Origin: an uncultured Bacillota bacterium
GTDB lineage: Bacteria > Bacillota_I > Bacilli_A > RFN20 > CAG-826
Direction of reading: 5' to 3'
Assembly: GCA_949289845.1 (NCBI GenBank)
Contig: CASEPN010000001.1
Span: 54,887-118,886 of the forward strand
DNA: 64,000 bases
Under the pieces are notes generated by a model. It made no database searches. It had not been told where the DNA came from and was given only the letters and a program-made list of their open reading frames with translations. The number at the start of each line of letters is the position of its first letter. Position 1 is the first letter of the stretch. Below are positions 27,011-33,652 of the stretch, in pieces. Position numbers and translations under genes: made by a program.

Positions 27011-28198
27011 ATGAAGAAAGCGGTCCGTCATATCCTTCCCCTTGCCGTCCTGGCCCTCGTCTCCTGCGGGACGGGGACTGAGGGAAGCCTCGGGAAGGGA
27101 ATCTACAAGGTCCAGTTCTTCGACGACACCCCAGGGGATCCCCAGCTCGTCGCCTATAGCTACGTGGTTGAAGGACGGGATGCTCTGGATACCATCCGCT
27201 ACGTGGGGGATAACCAGTACGACTATTTGTCCCATTCTGAAAAAAGACCAGAAGTACCTGGGAACTACAAGGTTTTCGATAATTGGGTAGGTACCTATTC
27301 GATAGATCCCTCCTCTTCCTCCCTGAGCTCCTCCTCTTCCTCGGAGTCCTCTCTTGACGGCCAGCCCGTGGACCTTACGAACGTGAGGGCCGACTGCGAC
27401 GTCTACGCGACCTTCCGCGAGGAAAGCTATTCCATCGTCTTCTCCCAAAGCGACCGCGGGGAGACGATCCGCGGCGAATCAGGGGACGCCCTGACCATGT
27501 CCCTTTCCTACGGGGACCCCTGGGATCCGGAATTCCTCCTCGACGGAACCAAGGAGGACTATGCGCCCTACGGGATGGAGGACACCTTCCTAGGCCATAG
27601 CTTCGGGTCTCTCGTGGACGCCCTCGAGTCCGGGACCGACCTCAAGGCGATCGATTCCCTTCTTGAGTCCGCCACATGGCACTCCGGGGAAGGGGAGCCC
27701 ACTCTTTCAGATTGCCCGGAAGGCTCCTTCTACCTCGGGCTTCCCGCGGAGGACCATGCCAATCCGACGAGCGACGACTACCCTCTATATTTCCGATACC
27801 TTGACGAGTTCTATCTCCTGGGGAACATGGGGCAGGCCGCCTTCGTCGACCTCCAGACCCTCTATCTCCGCGAAACCCGCGAGTTCCCGGTCTACGTCTA
27901 TGAGGACGAGACCCTGGCGAATTGCCTGGGGACTCTCTATGTTCCATACACCGAGGCGCTTGGTTCGGAGGCTACGGAAGGCGGATGGCGGCTTTTTGTG
28001 GGTGATGCGGAAGTCATCGTCCAAGGGGCAACGGACGTGAAAGCCCAGTACTTCGACTATGTCGAGGCAGGGGATAACTCCGTCCCCGGGGTGCCGGGGG
28101 CCGAGATCCAGGCGAAGGACGTCGCGGAGAACTACCGCGGCCAGGACGCGGAGCTTCTCCACGTGATGGGCGCGATCAAGGCCTGGTTCGTCTACTGA
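27011..28198 (+). CDS. Secreted lipoprotein with InlB-B-repeat-like N-terminus and Ser-rich linker
   Basis: The 395-residue protein begins with a lipoprotein signal (MKKAVRHILPLAVLALVSC, Cys19 in the lipobox). The next ~75 residues follow the pattern VQFFDD...G...P...F.NW, like the InlB B-repeat/Flg_new beta-grasp fold. A run of Ser (SSSSLSSSSSSESS) then acts as a linker at about 97-114. The remaining ~270 residues are acidic and unrecognised. It is presumably anchored to the outer face of the membrane. The 3' end lies 3 bases from the convergent rdgB stop. Confidence 0.75.
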   Translation: MKKAVRHILPLAVLALVSCGTGTEGSLGKGIYKVQFFDDTPGDPQLVAYSYVVEGRDALDTIRYVGDNQYDYLSHSEKRPEVPGNYKVFDNWVGTYSIDPSSSSLSSSSSSESSLDGQPVDLTNVRADCDVYATFREESYSIVFSQSDRGETIRGESGDALTMSLSYGDPWDPEFLLDGTKEDYAPYGMEDTFLGHSFGSLVDALESGTDLKAIDSLLESATWHSGEGEPTLSDCPEGSFYLGLPAEDHANPTSDDYPLYFRYLDEFYLLGNMGQAAFVDLQTLYLRETREFPVYVYEDETLANCLGTLYVPYTEALGSEATEGGWRLFVGDAEVIVQGATDVKAQYFDYVEAGDNSVPGVPGAEIQAKDVAENYRGQDAELLHVMGAIKAWFVY

Positions 28199-28201
28199 TT
28201 C

Positions 28202-28798
28202 CTATATCGCCAGATAGATAGCGAGCTTCCTGAGGGCGTCGTGCCGATGGGAGACGCGGTTCTTTTCCTCTTCCGTTGCGGTGCCGAACATGAGGGAACC
28301 CTCGTCCGACTGGAAGATCGCGTCGAACCCGAATCCGTTCTTGCCTTGGGGCGAATCAAGGAGCCGTCCCTTGCACTCCCCTTCGAAATAAAGAGGTCTC
28401 GCGCCTTTCTTCTCGAGGTAGCAAATCGTGCATACGAAGCGCGCCTTCAAGGACCCAGCCTCCTTCCCCATCCTCACCAGGGAAGCCTGCGCTTCCCCGT
28501 AATCCCTGAACTTTTCCGCGAACCGGCTGGACCATAGCCCAGGGAAACCCAGGAGAGAGTCCACCTCGAGGCCGGAGTCATCAGAAAGCACTGGCATGTC
28601 CACGAGTTCCGAAAGGGCGCGCGCCTTGATGAGGGAGTTCTCGCGGTAGTCCCTGCCGGATTCCTCAGGGTCGCATTCGATCGCGAGGTCCCTGGGGCAT
28701 AGGATGATGAACCCAAGAGGGGCAAGCATCTCCCGGTACTCACGGAGCTTGTGCGGGTTGTTCGTCGCAAGGGCGATTTCTTTCCTTAGGAATTCCAT
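28202..28798 (-). CDS. rdgB: XTP/dITP pyrophosphatase (RdgB/HAM1)
   Basis: The 198-residue protein removes pyrophosphate from non-canonical purine nucleotides (XTP, dITP), cleaning the nucleotide pool. It shows the N-terminal ATNNPHKLREYREML substrate-binding strand, YRENSLIKARAL, the catalytic SDDSGLEVD segment, and the GFGFDAIF and SHRHDALRKL C-terminal signatures. The start at 28798 follows TAGAAT by 10 bases; an upstream in-frame ATG would lie before the promoter. Confidence 0.95.
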   Translation of the reverse strand: MEFLRKEIALATNNPHKLREYREMLAPLGFIILCPRDLAIECDPEESGRDYRENSLIKARALSELVDMPVLSDDSGLEVDSLLGFPGLWSSRFAEKFRDYGEAQASLVRMGKEAGSLKARFVCTICYLEKKGARPLYFEGECKGRLLDSPQGKNGFGFDAIFQSDEGSLMFGTATEEEKNRVSHRHDALRKLAIYLAI

Positions 28799-28808
28799 TG
28801 TCCCTTGG

Positions 28809-28814
28809 ATTCTA
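28809..28814 (-). promoter_or_regulatory. TAGAAT -10 element of rdgB
   Basis: TAGAAT on the minus strand lies 10 bases before the rdgB ATG, leaving a leader of at most about 4 bases, too short for a ribosome site. Confidence 0.55.
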
Positions 28815-28943
28815 GGAATTCCCCGCTCCTTGGGCAACTTTGGGAGGGGCGATGTTACGTTCTCCTCAGATTCTTCATTTTATGTTTTACTTCCTCTCCG
28901 CGAAGAGTAAGACTTTAGCGCCTTCCCGAAGGAGGACGAGCTG

Positions 28944-29480
28944 ATGCCAAACGCCGCCGTGATCTTCTTCTCCCACCGGGCGGAGACCTATGACCCGGAA
29001 CGCACCCCGAGCACCCTGACGAAGGGGTATGCCGAGATCGTCGCCAGGAGGATCGCCTCCGCGATCGAGGCCCCGACCTTCCAGGTGATCCCTGAGAGGG
29101 ACTATAGCCGCGACCACGACTCCTGCATGGCGCAGGCAAAGAGAGACAAGGAAGAGGGAATCTTCCCTGAGCTTCTCTATGACATGGACCCGATCGACTT
29201 CAAGTCCGTCATCCTCGTCTACCCGAACTGGTTCGGGAGCTGCCCCATGCCCATGTTCACCTATCTGTCCCACCACAGTTTCGAAGGGAAGAAGGTGATC
29301 CCCGTCTGCGTCCACGACGGGAAGGGGATCGGCCAGACGGAGAAGCACCTGAAGGCCGCTCTCCCCGGAGCAAGACTGATGAAGGGCATCTCCATTCCTG
29401 GGAAGGACTTCCCGAACAGGGAGCAGGACCTCCTCTCCTCCATCAAGGAGGCGCTAGCAGCCCCTCTCGCTGAGGAATAG
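28944..29480 (+). CDS. Flavodoxin-like protein
   Basis: The 178-residue alpha/beta protein has the flavodoxin layout: first strand AVIFFSHRAETY followed by an FMN-phosphate-like loop, then DFKSVILVYPNWFGSCPMPM, where the NWFG segment would contact the flavin, and a later HDGKGIGQTEKHL. By family it would carry electrons or reduce quinone-like substrates using FMN. It starts after a clear GAAGGAGG and is followed by a terminator. It lies near a ferredoxin-type aldo/keto reductase, but in a separate unit. Confidence 0.85.
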   Translation: MPNAAVIFFSHRAETYDPERTPSTLTKGYAEIVARRIASAIEAPTFQVIPERDYSRDHDSCMAQAKRDKEEGIFPELLYDMDPIDFKSVILVYPNWFGSCPMPMFTYLSHHSFEGKKVIPVCVHDGKGIGQTEKHLKAALPGARLMKGISIPGKDFPNREQDLLSSIKEALAAPLAEE

Positions 29481-29491
29481 GAGGCAAGTTA

Positions 29492-29524
29492 CAAAAATGC
29501 CCGGCAGAAGCCGGGTATTTTCTT
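29492..29524. terminator. Bidirectional terminator between flavodoxin and tRNA genes
   Basis: CCCGGC (29500-29505) and GCCGGG (29510-29515) pair around AGAA. A runs on the left and T runs on the right allow termination of the flavodoxin transcript (plus) and of the tRNA transcript (minus). Confidence 0.85.
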
Positions 29525-29531
29525 AGAATCC

Positions 29532-29605
29532 TGGAGCGGGCGACGGGAATCGAACCCGCATAGCCACCTTGGAAGGGTGGTGTTCTTCCACTGAACTACG
29601 CCCGC
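29532..29605 (-). tRNA. tRNA-Gly (anticodon TCC)
   Basis: On the minus strand the acceptor GCGGGCG pairs with CGCCCGC, followed by discriminator T and an encoded CCA. The anticodon stem-loop CCACC-CTTCCAA-GGTGG gives anticodon TCC, and the T-loop is TTCGATT. It lies 2 bases downstream of tRNA-Asp in the same transcript. Confidence 0.95.
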
Positions 29606-29607
29606 GC

Positions 29608-29684
29608 TGGCGGACCATACGGGATTCGAACCCGTGATCTCCTCCGTGACAGGGAGGCATGTTAGGCCGCTACACCAATGGTCC
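29608..29684 (-). tRNA. tRNA-Asp (anticodon GTC)
   Basis: On the minus strand the acceptor GGACCAT pairs with ATGGTCC, followed by discriminator G and an encoded CCA. The anticodon arm CCTCC-CTGTCAC-GGAGG gives anticodon GTC, and the T-loop is TTCGAAT. First gene of a two-tRNA operon. Confidence 0.96.
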
Positions 29685-29693
29685 AGCGGGCGT

Positions 29694-29699
29694 ATTTAA
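29694..29699 (-). promoter_or_regulatory. -10 element (TTAAAT) of the tRNA-Asp/Gly operon
   Basis: TTAAAT lies 9 bases upstream of the mature tRNA-Asp 5' end, so the primary transcript would start within a few bases of the tRNA. Confidence 0.45.
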
Positions 29700-29757
29700 G
29701 CACAAACTTCCTAGGGGAAGAAGAAAAATCCTTATCTCCGGAAGGGTGCTTCCACGT

Positions 29758-29763
29758 CATAAT
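29758..29763 (+). promoter_or_regulatory. CATAAT -10 element, leaderless promoter
   Basis: CATAAT-CGCTGC-ATG: a 6-base spacer to the start at 29770. The open frame further upstream runs through the tRNA-Asp gene and is not coding. Confidence 0.6.
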
Positions 29764-29769
29764 CGCTGC

Positions 29770-30912
29770 ATGAGATACAGGACACTTGGACGGACCGGCC
29801 TCCTGGTCAGCGAAATCGGCCTTGGCTGCGAGGGCTTCAATGAGCTTCCTGAGGCGGAAGGGCGCGCCCTTCTCCGGAAGGCGATTGAGGCCGGAGTCAA
29901 TTTCATCGACATGTACTCTCCCAACCCTGAGATGCATAAGGCGATCGCTCCAGTGCTAAAGGAACATCCGGAGGCCATCGTGCAGGCTCACCTATGCACC
30001 GTCTGGAAGGACGGGCAGTACAAGGCGACTAGGGACCTCAACGAGGTGAAGGCCGGCTTCGAGGCGTATCTCGAGCACTTCGGCGTCCCTTCCTTCCCGA
30101 TCGGGATGATCCACTACGTCGATAGCCTCGCTACGTGGGCTGAGATTGAAAAAGGAGGGATCCTGGATTACGCGATGGGGCTTAAGGATAAGGGGGCCGT
30201 CGGCGCGATTGGCCTTTCCTCGCATAACCCCGAGGTCGCGCTTGCCGCAATCAGGACCGGGATCGTGGATGTGCTTATGTTCTCCGTCAATCCTTGCTAC
30301 GACCTGATGCCTCCCTCAGAGGACGTGGACGATCTCTTTGATCATTCGAAGTACGAAGATGGTTTCCTTAACCTAGACCCTGAGCGAGAGTCCCTATATG
30401 AGGAATGCGCGAGGAGAGGCGTCGGGATCGACGTCATGAAGGCCTTCGGAGGGGGAGAGTTTCTTTCGGATAAGTCGCCCGCCGGGGTCGCGCTCACTCC
30501 CGCGCAGTGCATCGCCTACGCCCTGGATAGGCCAGCGGTCGCCTCCATCATGAGCGGGGTCCATTCGGAGAAGGAGCTCATGGATTCCCTGGCTTACGAG
30601 GAAGCGAGCGAAGGGGAAAGGGACTACGCCACGGCGCTCCGCGCTTTCCCGCGGCTTAGCTGGAAGGGGCGTTGCATGTACTGCGGGCACTGTGCCCCCT
30701 GTCCCAAGGGCATCAAGGTCGCGGAGGTCACGCGCTTCCTGAATCTCGCCAAGGCGGAAGGCGGCCTACCCGAGACCGTCCGGGAGCACTACCTTTCCCT
30801 CGAGCACCATGCGGGGGAGTGCATGGGCTGCGGCGCGTGCGCCAAAAGATGCCCCTTCGGGGTGGATGCCCCGGGGAACATGAAGGAGGCGCTTTCCCTC
30901 TTCGGAAAATAG
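29770..30912 (+). CDS. Aldo/keto reductase with C-terminal 2[4Fe-4S] ferredoxin domain
   Basis: The 380-residue enzyme begins with RTLGRTGLLVSEIGLGCEGF, the typical aldo/keto reductase opening. It has NFIDMYSPNPEMH at the catalytic Asp/Tyr position. The usual TK strand is IVQAH here, so the catalytic Lys is not evident. The C-terminal ~70 residues have two clusters of cysteines, CMYCGHCAPC and CMGCGACAKRC, able to bind two [4Fe-4S] centres. I infer a ferredoxin-linked oxidoreductase of an anaerobe rather than a plain NADPH reductase. The 3' end directly abuts the convergent pyrophosphatase gene. Confidence 0.9.
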   Translation: MRYRTLGRTGLLVSEIGLGCEGFNELPEAEGRALLRKAIEAGVNFIDMYSPNPEMHKAIAPVLKEHPEAIVQAHLCTVWKDGQYKATRDLNEVKAGFEAYLEHFGVPSFPIGMIHYVDSLATWAEIEKGGILDYAMGLKDKGAVGAIGLSSHNPEVALAAIRTGIVDVLMFSVNPCYDLMPPSEDVDDLFDHSKYEDGFLNLDPERESLYEECARRGVGIDVMKAFGGGEFLSDKSPAGVALTPAQCIAYALDRPAVASIMSGVHSEKELMDSLAYEEASEGERDYATALRAFPRLSWKGRCMYCGHCAPCPKGIKVAEVTRFLNLAKAEGGLPETVREHYLSLEHHAGECMGCGACAKRCPFGVDAPGNMKEALSLFGK

Positions 30913-31449
30913 CTAGCGGTCCGGAAAGGTCTTCCGATAGAGCCTGAGCCCGCGGAGAATCGCCTTCCTGGCGTCCTCGGGCCCTAGGTAGCCCTCGACG
31001 AGGGTGGTCTTGCCGTGCTCAAGCTCCTTATATACCTGGAAGAAGTGGCGGAGCTCCTCCTCGACGTGGCCCGGGAGCTCTTCGATGGAAGTGAAGGAAC
31101 CGTAGAAAGGATCCTTCTCCGGTACGGCGATGATCTTCTCGTCCACCCTTCCTCCGTCTTTCATCTCCAGGAGCCCGATCGCGTGGCATTCCACGAGCGC
31201 CATCGGGATGATGGGTCCGCTGGAGATGACCAGGACGTCCAGGGGGTCCCCGTCGTCGGCCCACGTCTTCGGAATGAAGCCGTAGTTATGGGGGTAGTGG
31301 GTAGAGGTGCTGAGGAAGCGGTCGAGGATAAGCGCTCCGGTCTCGTGGTCGATCTCGTACTTCGACGAGGTGCCGGCGGAAATCTCGATCGCAGCGAAGA
31401 ACCGCTCGGGGCTTTGCCTCTCGCTTGGGAGGGAATGGATCAGGTTCAT
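30913..31449 (-). CDS. ppa: Inorganic pyrophosphatase, family I
   Basis: The 178-residue soluble enzyme hydrolyses pyrophosphate to phosphate, pulling biosynthetic reactions such as tRNA charging forward. The family I signatures are present: KYEIDHETGALILDR, the NYGFIPKTW segment, and the metal-binding DDGDPLDVLV. The start at 31449 lies 6 bases after TAGGAT and has no ribosome site. It stands as its own transcription unit downstream of the thioredoxin terminator. Confidence 0.96.
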   Translation of the reverse strand: MNLIHSLPSERQSPERFFAAIEISAGTSSKYEIDHETGALILDRFLSTSTHYPHNYGFIPKTWADDGDPLDVLVISSGPIIPMALVECHAIGLLEMKDGGRVDEKIIAVPEKDPFYGSFTSIEELPGHVEEELRHFFQVYKELEHGKTTLVEGYLGPEDARKAILRGLRLYRKTFPDR

Positions 31450-31455
31450 GGCTTT

Positions 31456-31461
31456 ATCCTA
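31456..31461 (-). promoter_or_regulatory. TAGGAT -10 element, leaderless promoter of ppa
   Basis: The minus strand reads GCTAGGATAA-AGCC-ATG; the same ten-base GCTAGGATAA precedes the gene at 33653. The spacer from TAGGAT to the ATG is 6 bases. Confidence 0.6.
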
Positions 31462-31480
31462 GCAAATGTGGCGGGGAATA

Positions 31481-31507
31481 TGAAAAAGAAGGGGCGAACC
31501 CCTTCTT
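31481..31507 (-). terminator. Rho-independent terminator after trxA
   Basis: On the minus strand AAGAAGGGG, loop TTCG and CCCCTTCTT form a perfect 9-bp stem followed by TTT, starting one base after the trxA stop codon. Confidence 0.92.
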
Positions 31508-31508
31508 C

Positions 31509-31814
31509 TTAGAGCCGGCAGAAGCGGACTAGGGAGTCGTAGGGACGGTAGCCCGCCGCCTGCTCGATGGTCTTCCCGTCCTCGATGAGGACGAGGGTCG
31601 GGATCGAGTAGACCTGGTACTCGCTCGCCGCCTGGGGCACCTGGTCGGTGTCGACCTTGAGCACCTTAATCTCGGGATGCTCCTCCGCGAGACGCTCGAC
31701 AAGGGGGGAAAGCATGCGGCAGGGGCCGCACCAGGTGGCGAAGAAGTCGACAAGTGTCTTGCCGGAGGCGATCTCCTCGTGGAATTCCTGGATGGTCTTG
31801 ATGTGCTTGATCAT
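31509..31814 (-). CDS. trxA: Thioredoxin
   Basis: The 101-residue protein has the redox-active WCGPC at residues 28-32 (FFATWCGPC), the cis-Pro segment YSIPTLVLIEDGK, and normal thioredoxin length. It reduces protein disulfides in the cytoplasm. Last gene of the CPBP - TraX - Trx operon: its ATG follows AGGAAGGAGGA and begins 16 bases after the TraX gene. Confidence 0.96.
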   Translation of the reverse strand: MIKHIKTIQEFHEEIASGKTLVDFFATWCGPCRMLSPLVERLAEEHPEIKVLKVDTDQVPQAASEYQVYSIPTLVLIEDGKTIEQAAGYRPYDSLVRFCRL

Positions 31815-31830
31815 GTTCTCTTCCTCCTTC

Positions 31831-32721
31831 CTAGAGGATCATAAGTCCGAATGCGAGGGCGAGGATAGCGATATGCACGGGGTAGTAGAGGTAGTTGAAA
31901 TATCGCCACCACTTCTTGTCGTAGCCCCTCGTCCCGTCGTAGGGAATTACAAGGAAGAGCGAGAGGAGCCCGTACGTCTGGAGCCCCATCGACAGGGGAT
32001 CTGGGATCGGCGCGAGGCGATGGACCGCCCACAGGAGGAGCACGGCGATGAGGAAGAGGAGCGAGGAAAGGATGTTCCGGAGCCTCTGGGGAGCCTCGGT
32101 GGTCCCGTTCCCTTCCTCCCCTTCTTCCGGAAGGGCGCTTTTCTTATGGATGTAGTCGGCGAGCCTCGGCCCATAGTAGAAGGCGAGGAACCCGAGAAGC
32201 GCGTATAGGGAATAGGAGCTCCTCACGAAGGGCGGGACGTACTCCGTCCATGTGACGAGGTAGCCCTCCATCCCTTCCGCGAAGCTAGCGGCGTAGCTGA
32301 GAAGGATCCATCCGAGAGGGAGGAGCGAAAGCGCCTTCGCCCAAGGTTCCTTTCGTTCAAGGAGATAAACAAAGAGGGCGCAGAGGATTAGGTCGGTGAA
32401 TGGCTGGGGCATGCTCAGGTAGCGGGTCGACGGGATGAGGTAGAGCCCGAGCTCCACGAAGAACACAACTCCCCAGAGGAGGCCTAGGCGCATGAGGTAG
32501 TTCCCGCGATCATGGGTCTTATGCATGCCTTCCGCGAGCATAAAGAGGAAGAGCGGCATCGCCAGGCGCCCTACGCAGCGGAGCCAGAATCCGACGTTGT
32601 CCGGAAGGCTTCCATCTGCAAAGGCTGGGTCGCCCTGGAGGAAGACCCCGATATGGTCCAGGGTCATGAAGAGTAGGCCAGCGACCTTGAGCCAGAATTC
32701 GGAAATAGAGACCTTCTTCAT
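31831..32721 (-). CDS. TraX-family membrane protein (acyltransferase-like)
   Basis: The 296-residue protein has about eight hydrophobic helices. Its opening matches TraX/acyltransferase-like proteins (EFWLKVAGLLFMTLDHIGVFL; RCVGRLAMPLFLFMLAEGMHKT). TraX of the F plasmid acetylates pilin, but chromosomal relatives in Bacillota are widespread and uncharacterised. The start at 32721 follows the stop of the CPBP gene by one base, so translation is coupled. A GATATT 8 bases upstream could be a secondary promoter. Confidence 0.82.
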   Translation of the reverse strand: MKKVSISEFWLKVAGLLFMTLDHIGVFLQGDPAFADGSLPDNVGFWLRCVGRLAMPLFLFMLAEGMHKTHDRGNYLMRLGLLWGVVFFVELGLYLIPSTRYLSMPQPFTDLILCALFVYLLERKEPWAKALSLLPLGWILLSYAASFAEGMEGYLVTWTEYVPPFVRSSYSLYALLGFLAFYYGPRLADYIHKKSALPEEGEEGNGTTEAPQRLRNILSSLLFLIAVLLLWAVHRLAPIPDPLSMGLQTYGLLSLFLVIPYDGTRGYDKKWWRYFNYLYYPVHIAILALAFGLMIL

Positions 32722-32722
32722 G

Positions 32723-33604
32723 TCAGGCGAATATCCCAATCAGGTTCACGACCATCGCGAGGGCGTTGTAGGTGGCATGGGCGATGTAGGAGCCCCCGAT
32801 CCCGGAATGGTCGTAGGCGGCGCATAGGGCCGCCCCTCCCAAAGCGTACACAGGGAAGTTCAGCCACTCGTTTGCCGAGCCAAGGTCATGCATGTGGACG
32901 AGGGCGAAGAGAATCGTCCCGAGGACGTAGGCAAGGATTGGGTTCGCCCTCTTGAGGAAGGTGAAGAGCCCGAGGCGGTACATCGCCTCCTCCGCGATAG
33001 GCACGACGAAGACCGTCATCAGGAAGACGAGGACCGGGAAGTCCTTCGTCATGAGGTCGTTCGTCTCCTGGTTCTGGCTCGGGGTTGCCCATATCGAAAG
33101 GAGAGACGAGAGGGCGAGGCTCAGGAGGAAGAGCCCTACCCCAAAGACAAATCCCAGCAAAACCCTCTTCGAACGAAAGGTTTTCAGGATTCTAGACCAG
33201 TCTTTCCACAGGAAGGCGACAAGAAGAAGGATGAAGATCGCATAGGAGGAGTAGTTGACGAATGCGAGGGCGCTGCTGCTGGAAAGGTACTTCGAAAGGC
33301 TCTCGGAAAGCGCGGCTCCCGTAAGCCCTCCTTCCCAGAGGACGCTTTCGGCAAAGGCGGTCGCGGCGAGGCTGACGACGAGGGAGATGAAAACGAGGAG
33401 GACGTAGCCTCCGAGCCAGAGGCCAAGCTCCCTGGGCGCCCCGAGAGGGGTCAGGTTCCGGAAGGAACTCATGCAGGGGGTTTCCTCGAAGGGGTGTCCG
33501 CAACGAGGGCATTTTGAAAGCGTGGGATCGCTTCCGGCCTCGCATTCCGGGCACGTATTGGGCTTGAATCCGTCAAGCCAGCGCTTCGCCCAATCCCATC
33601 GCAT
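32723..33604 (-). CDS. CPBP-family intramembrane protease with N-terminal zinc ribbon
   Basis: The 293-residue protein opens with a CxxC...CxxC zinc-ribbon segment (CPEC, CPRC). About eight hydrophobic helices follow. The CPBP (Abi/Rce1-like) motifs EEAMYR and the later FALVHMHD are present; these supply the metal- and water-binding Glu and His residues of the glutamic protease fold. Relatives process prenylated proteins or give self-immunity to bacteriocins; the substrate here is unknown. The start at 33604 is fixed by a GACAAT box 7 bases upstream. First gene of a three-gene operon. Confidence 0.85.
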   Translation of the reverse strand: MRWDWAKRWLDGFKPNTCPECEAGSDPTLSKCPRCGHPFEETPCMSSFRNLTPLGAPRELGLWLGGYVLLVFISLVVSLAATAFAESVLWEGGLTGAALSESLSKYLSSSSALAFVNYSSYAIFILLLVAFLWKDWSRILKTFRSKRVLLGFVFGVGLFLLSLALSSLLSIWATPSQNQETNDLMTKDFPVLVFLMTVFVVPIAEEAMYRLGLFTFLKRANPILAYVLGTILFALVHMHDLGSANEWLNFPVYALGGAALCAAYDHSGIGGSYIAHATYNALAMVVNLIGIFA

Positions 33605-33652
33605 GGCGGATATTGTCGCACGCGAGGCGCTTATCCTGCTAGGATAAGGCAC
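33605..33652. promoter_or_regulatory. Divergent leaderless promoters sharing an inverted repeat
   Basis: Minus strand: GACAAT-ATCCGCC-ATG for the CPBP gene. Plus strand: TAGGAT-AAGGCAC-ATG for the gene at 33653. A perfect inverted repeat, TTATCCT-GCT-AGGATAA (33631-33647), overlaps the plus -10 and could be an operator. Both start codons lack a ribosome site. Confidence 0.6.

Noticed and set aside
29659..29769. N-terminal extension of the aldo/keto reductase from 29659
   Set aside because: It runs through the tRNA-Asp gene and lies upstream of the -10 box; the family start matches 29770.
29770..30912. Ordinary NADPH aldo/keto reductase
   Set aside because: The C-terminal ferredoxin cysteines and the missing catalytic Lys strand point to an iron-sulfur variant.
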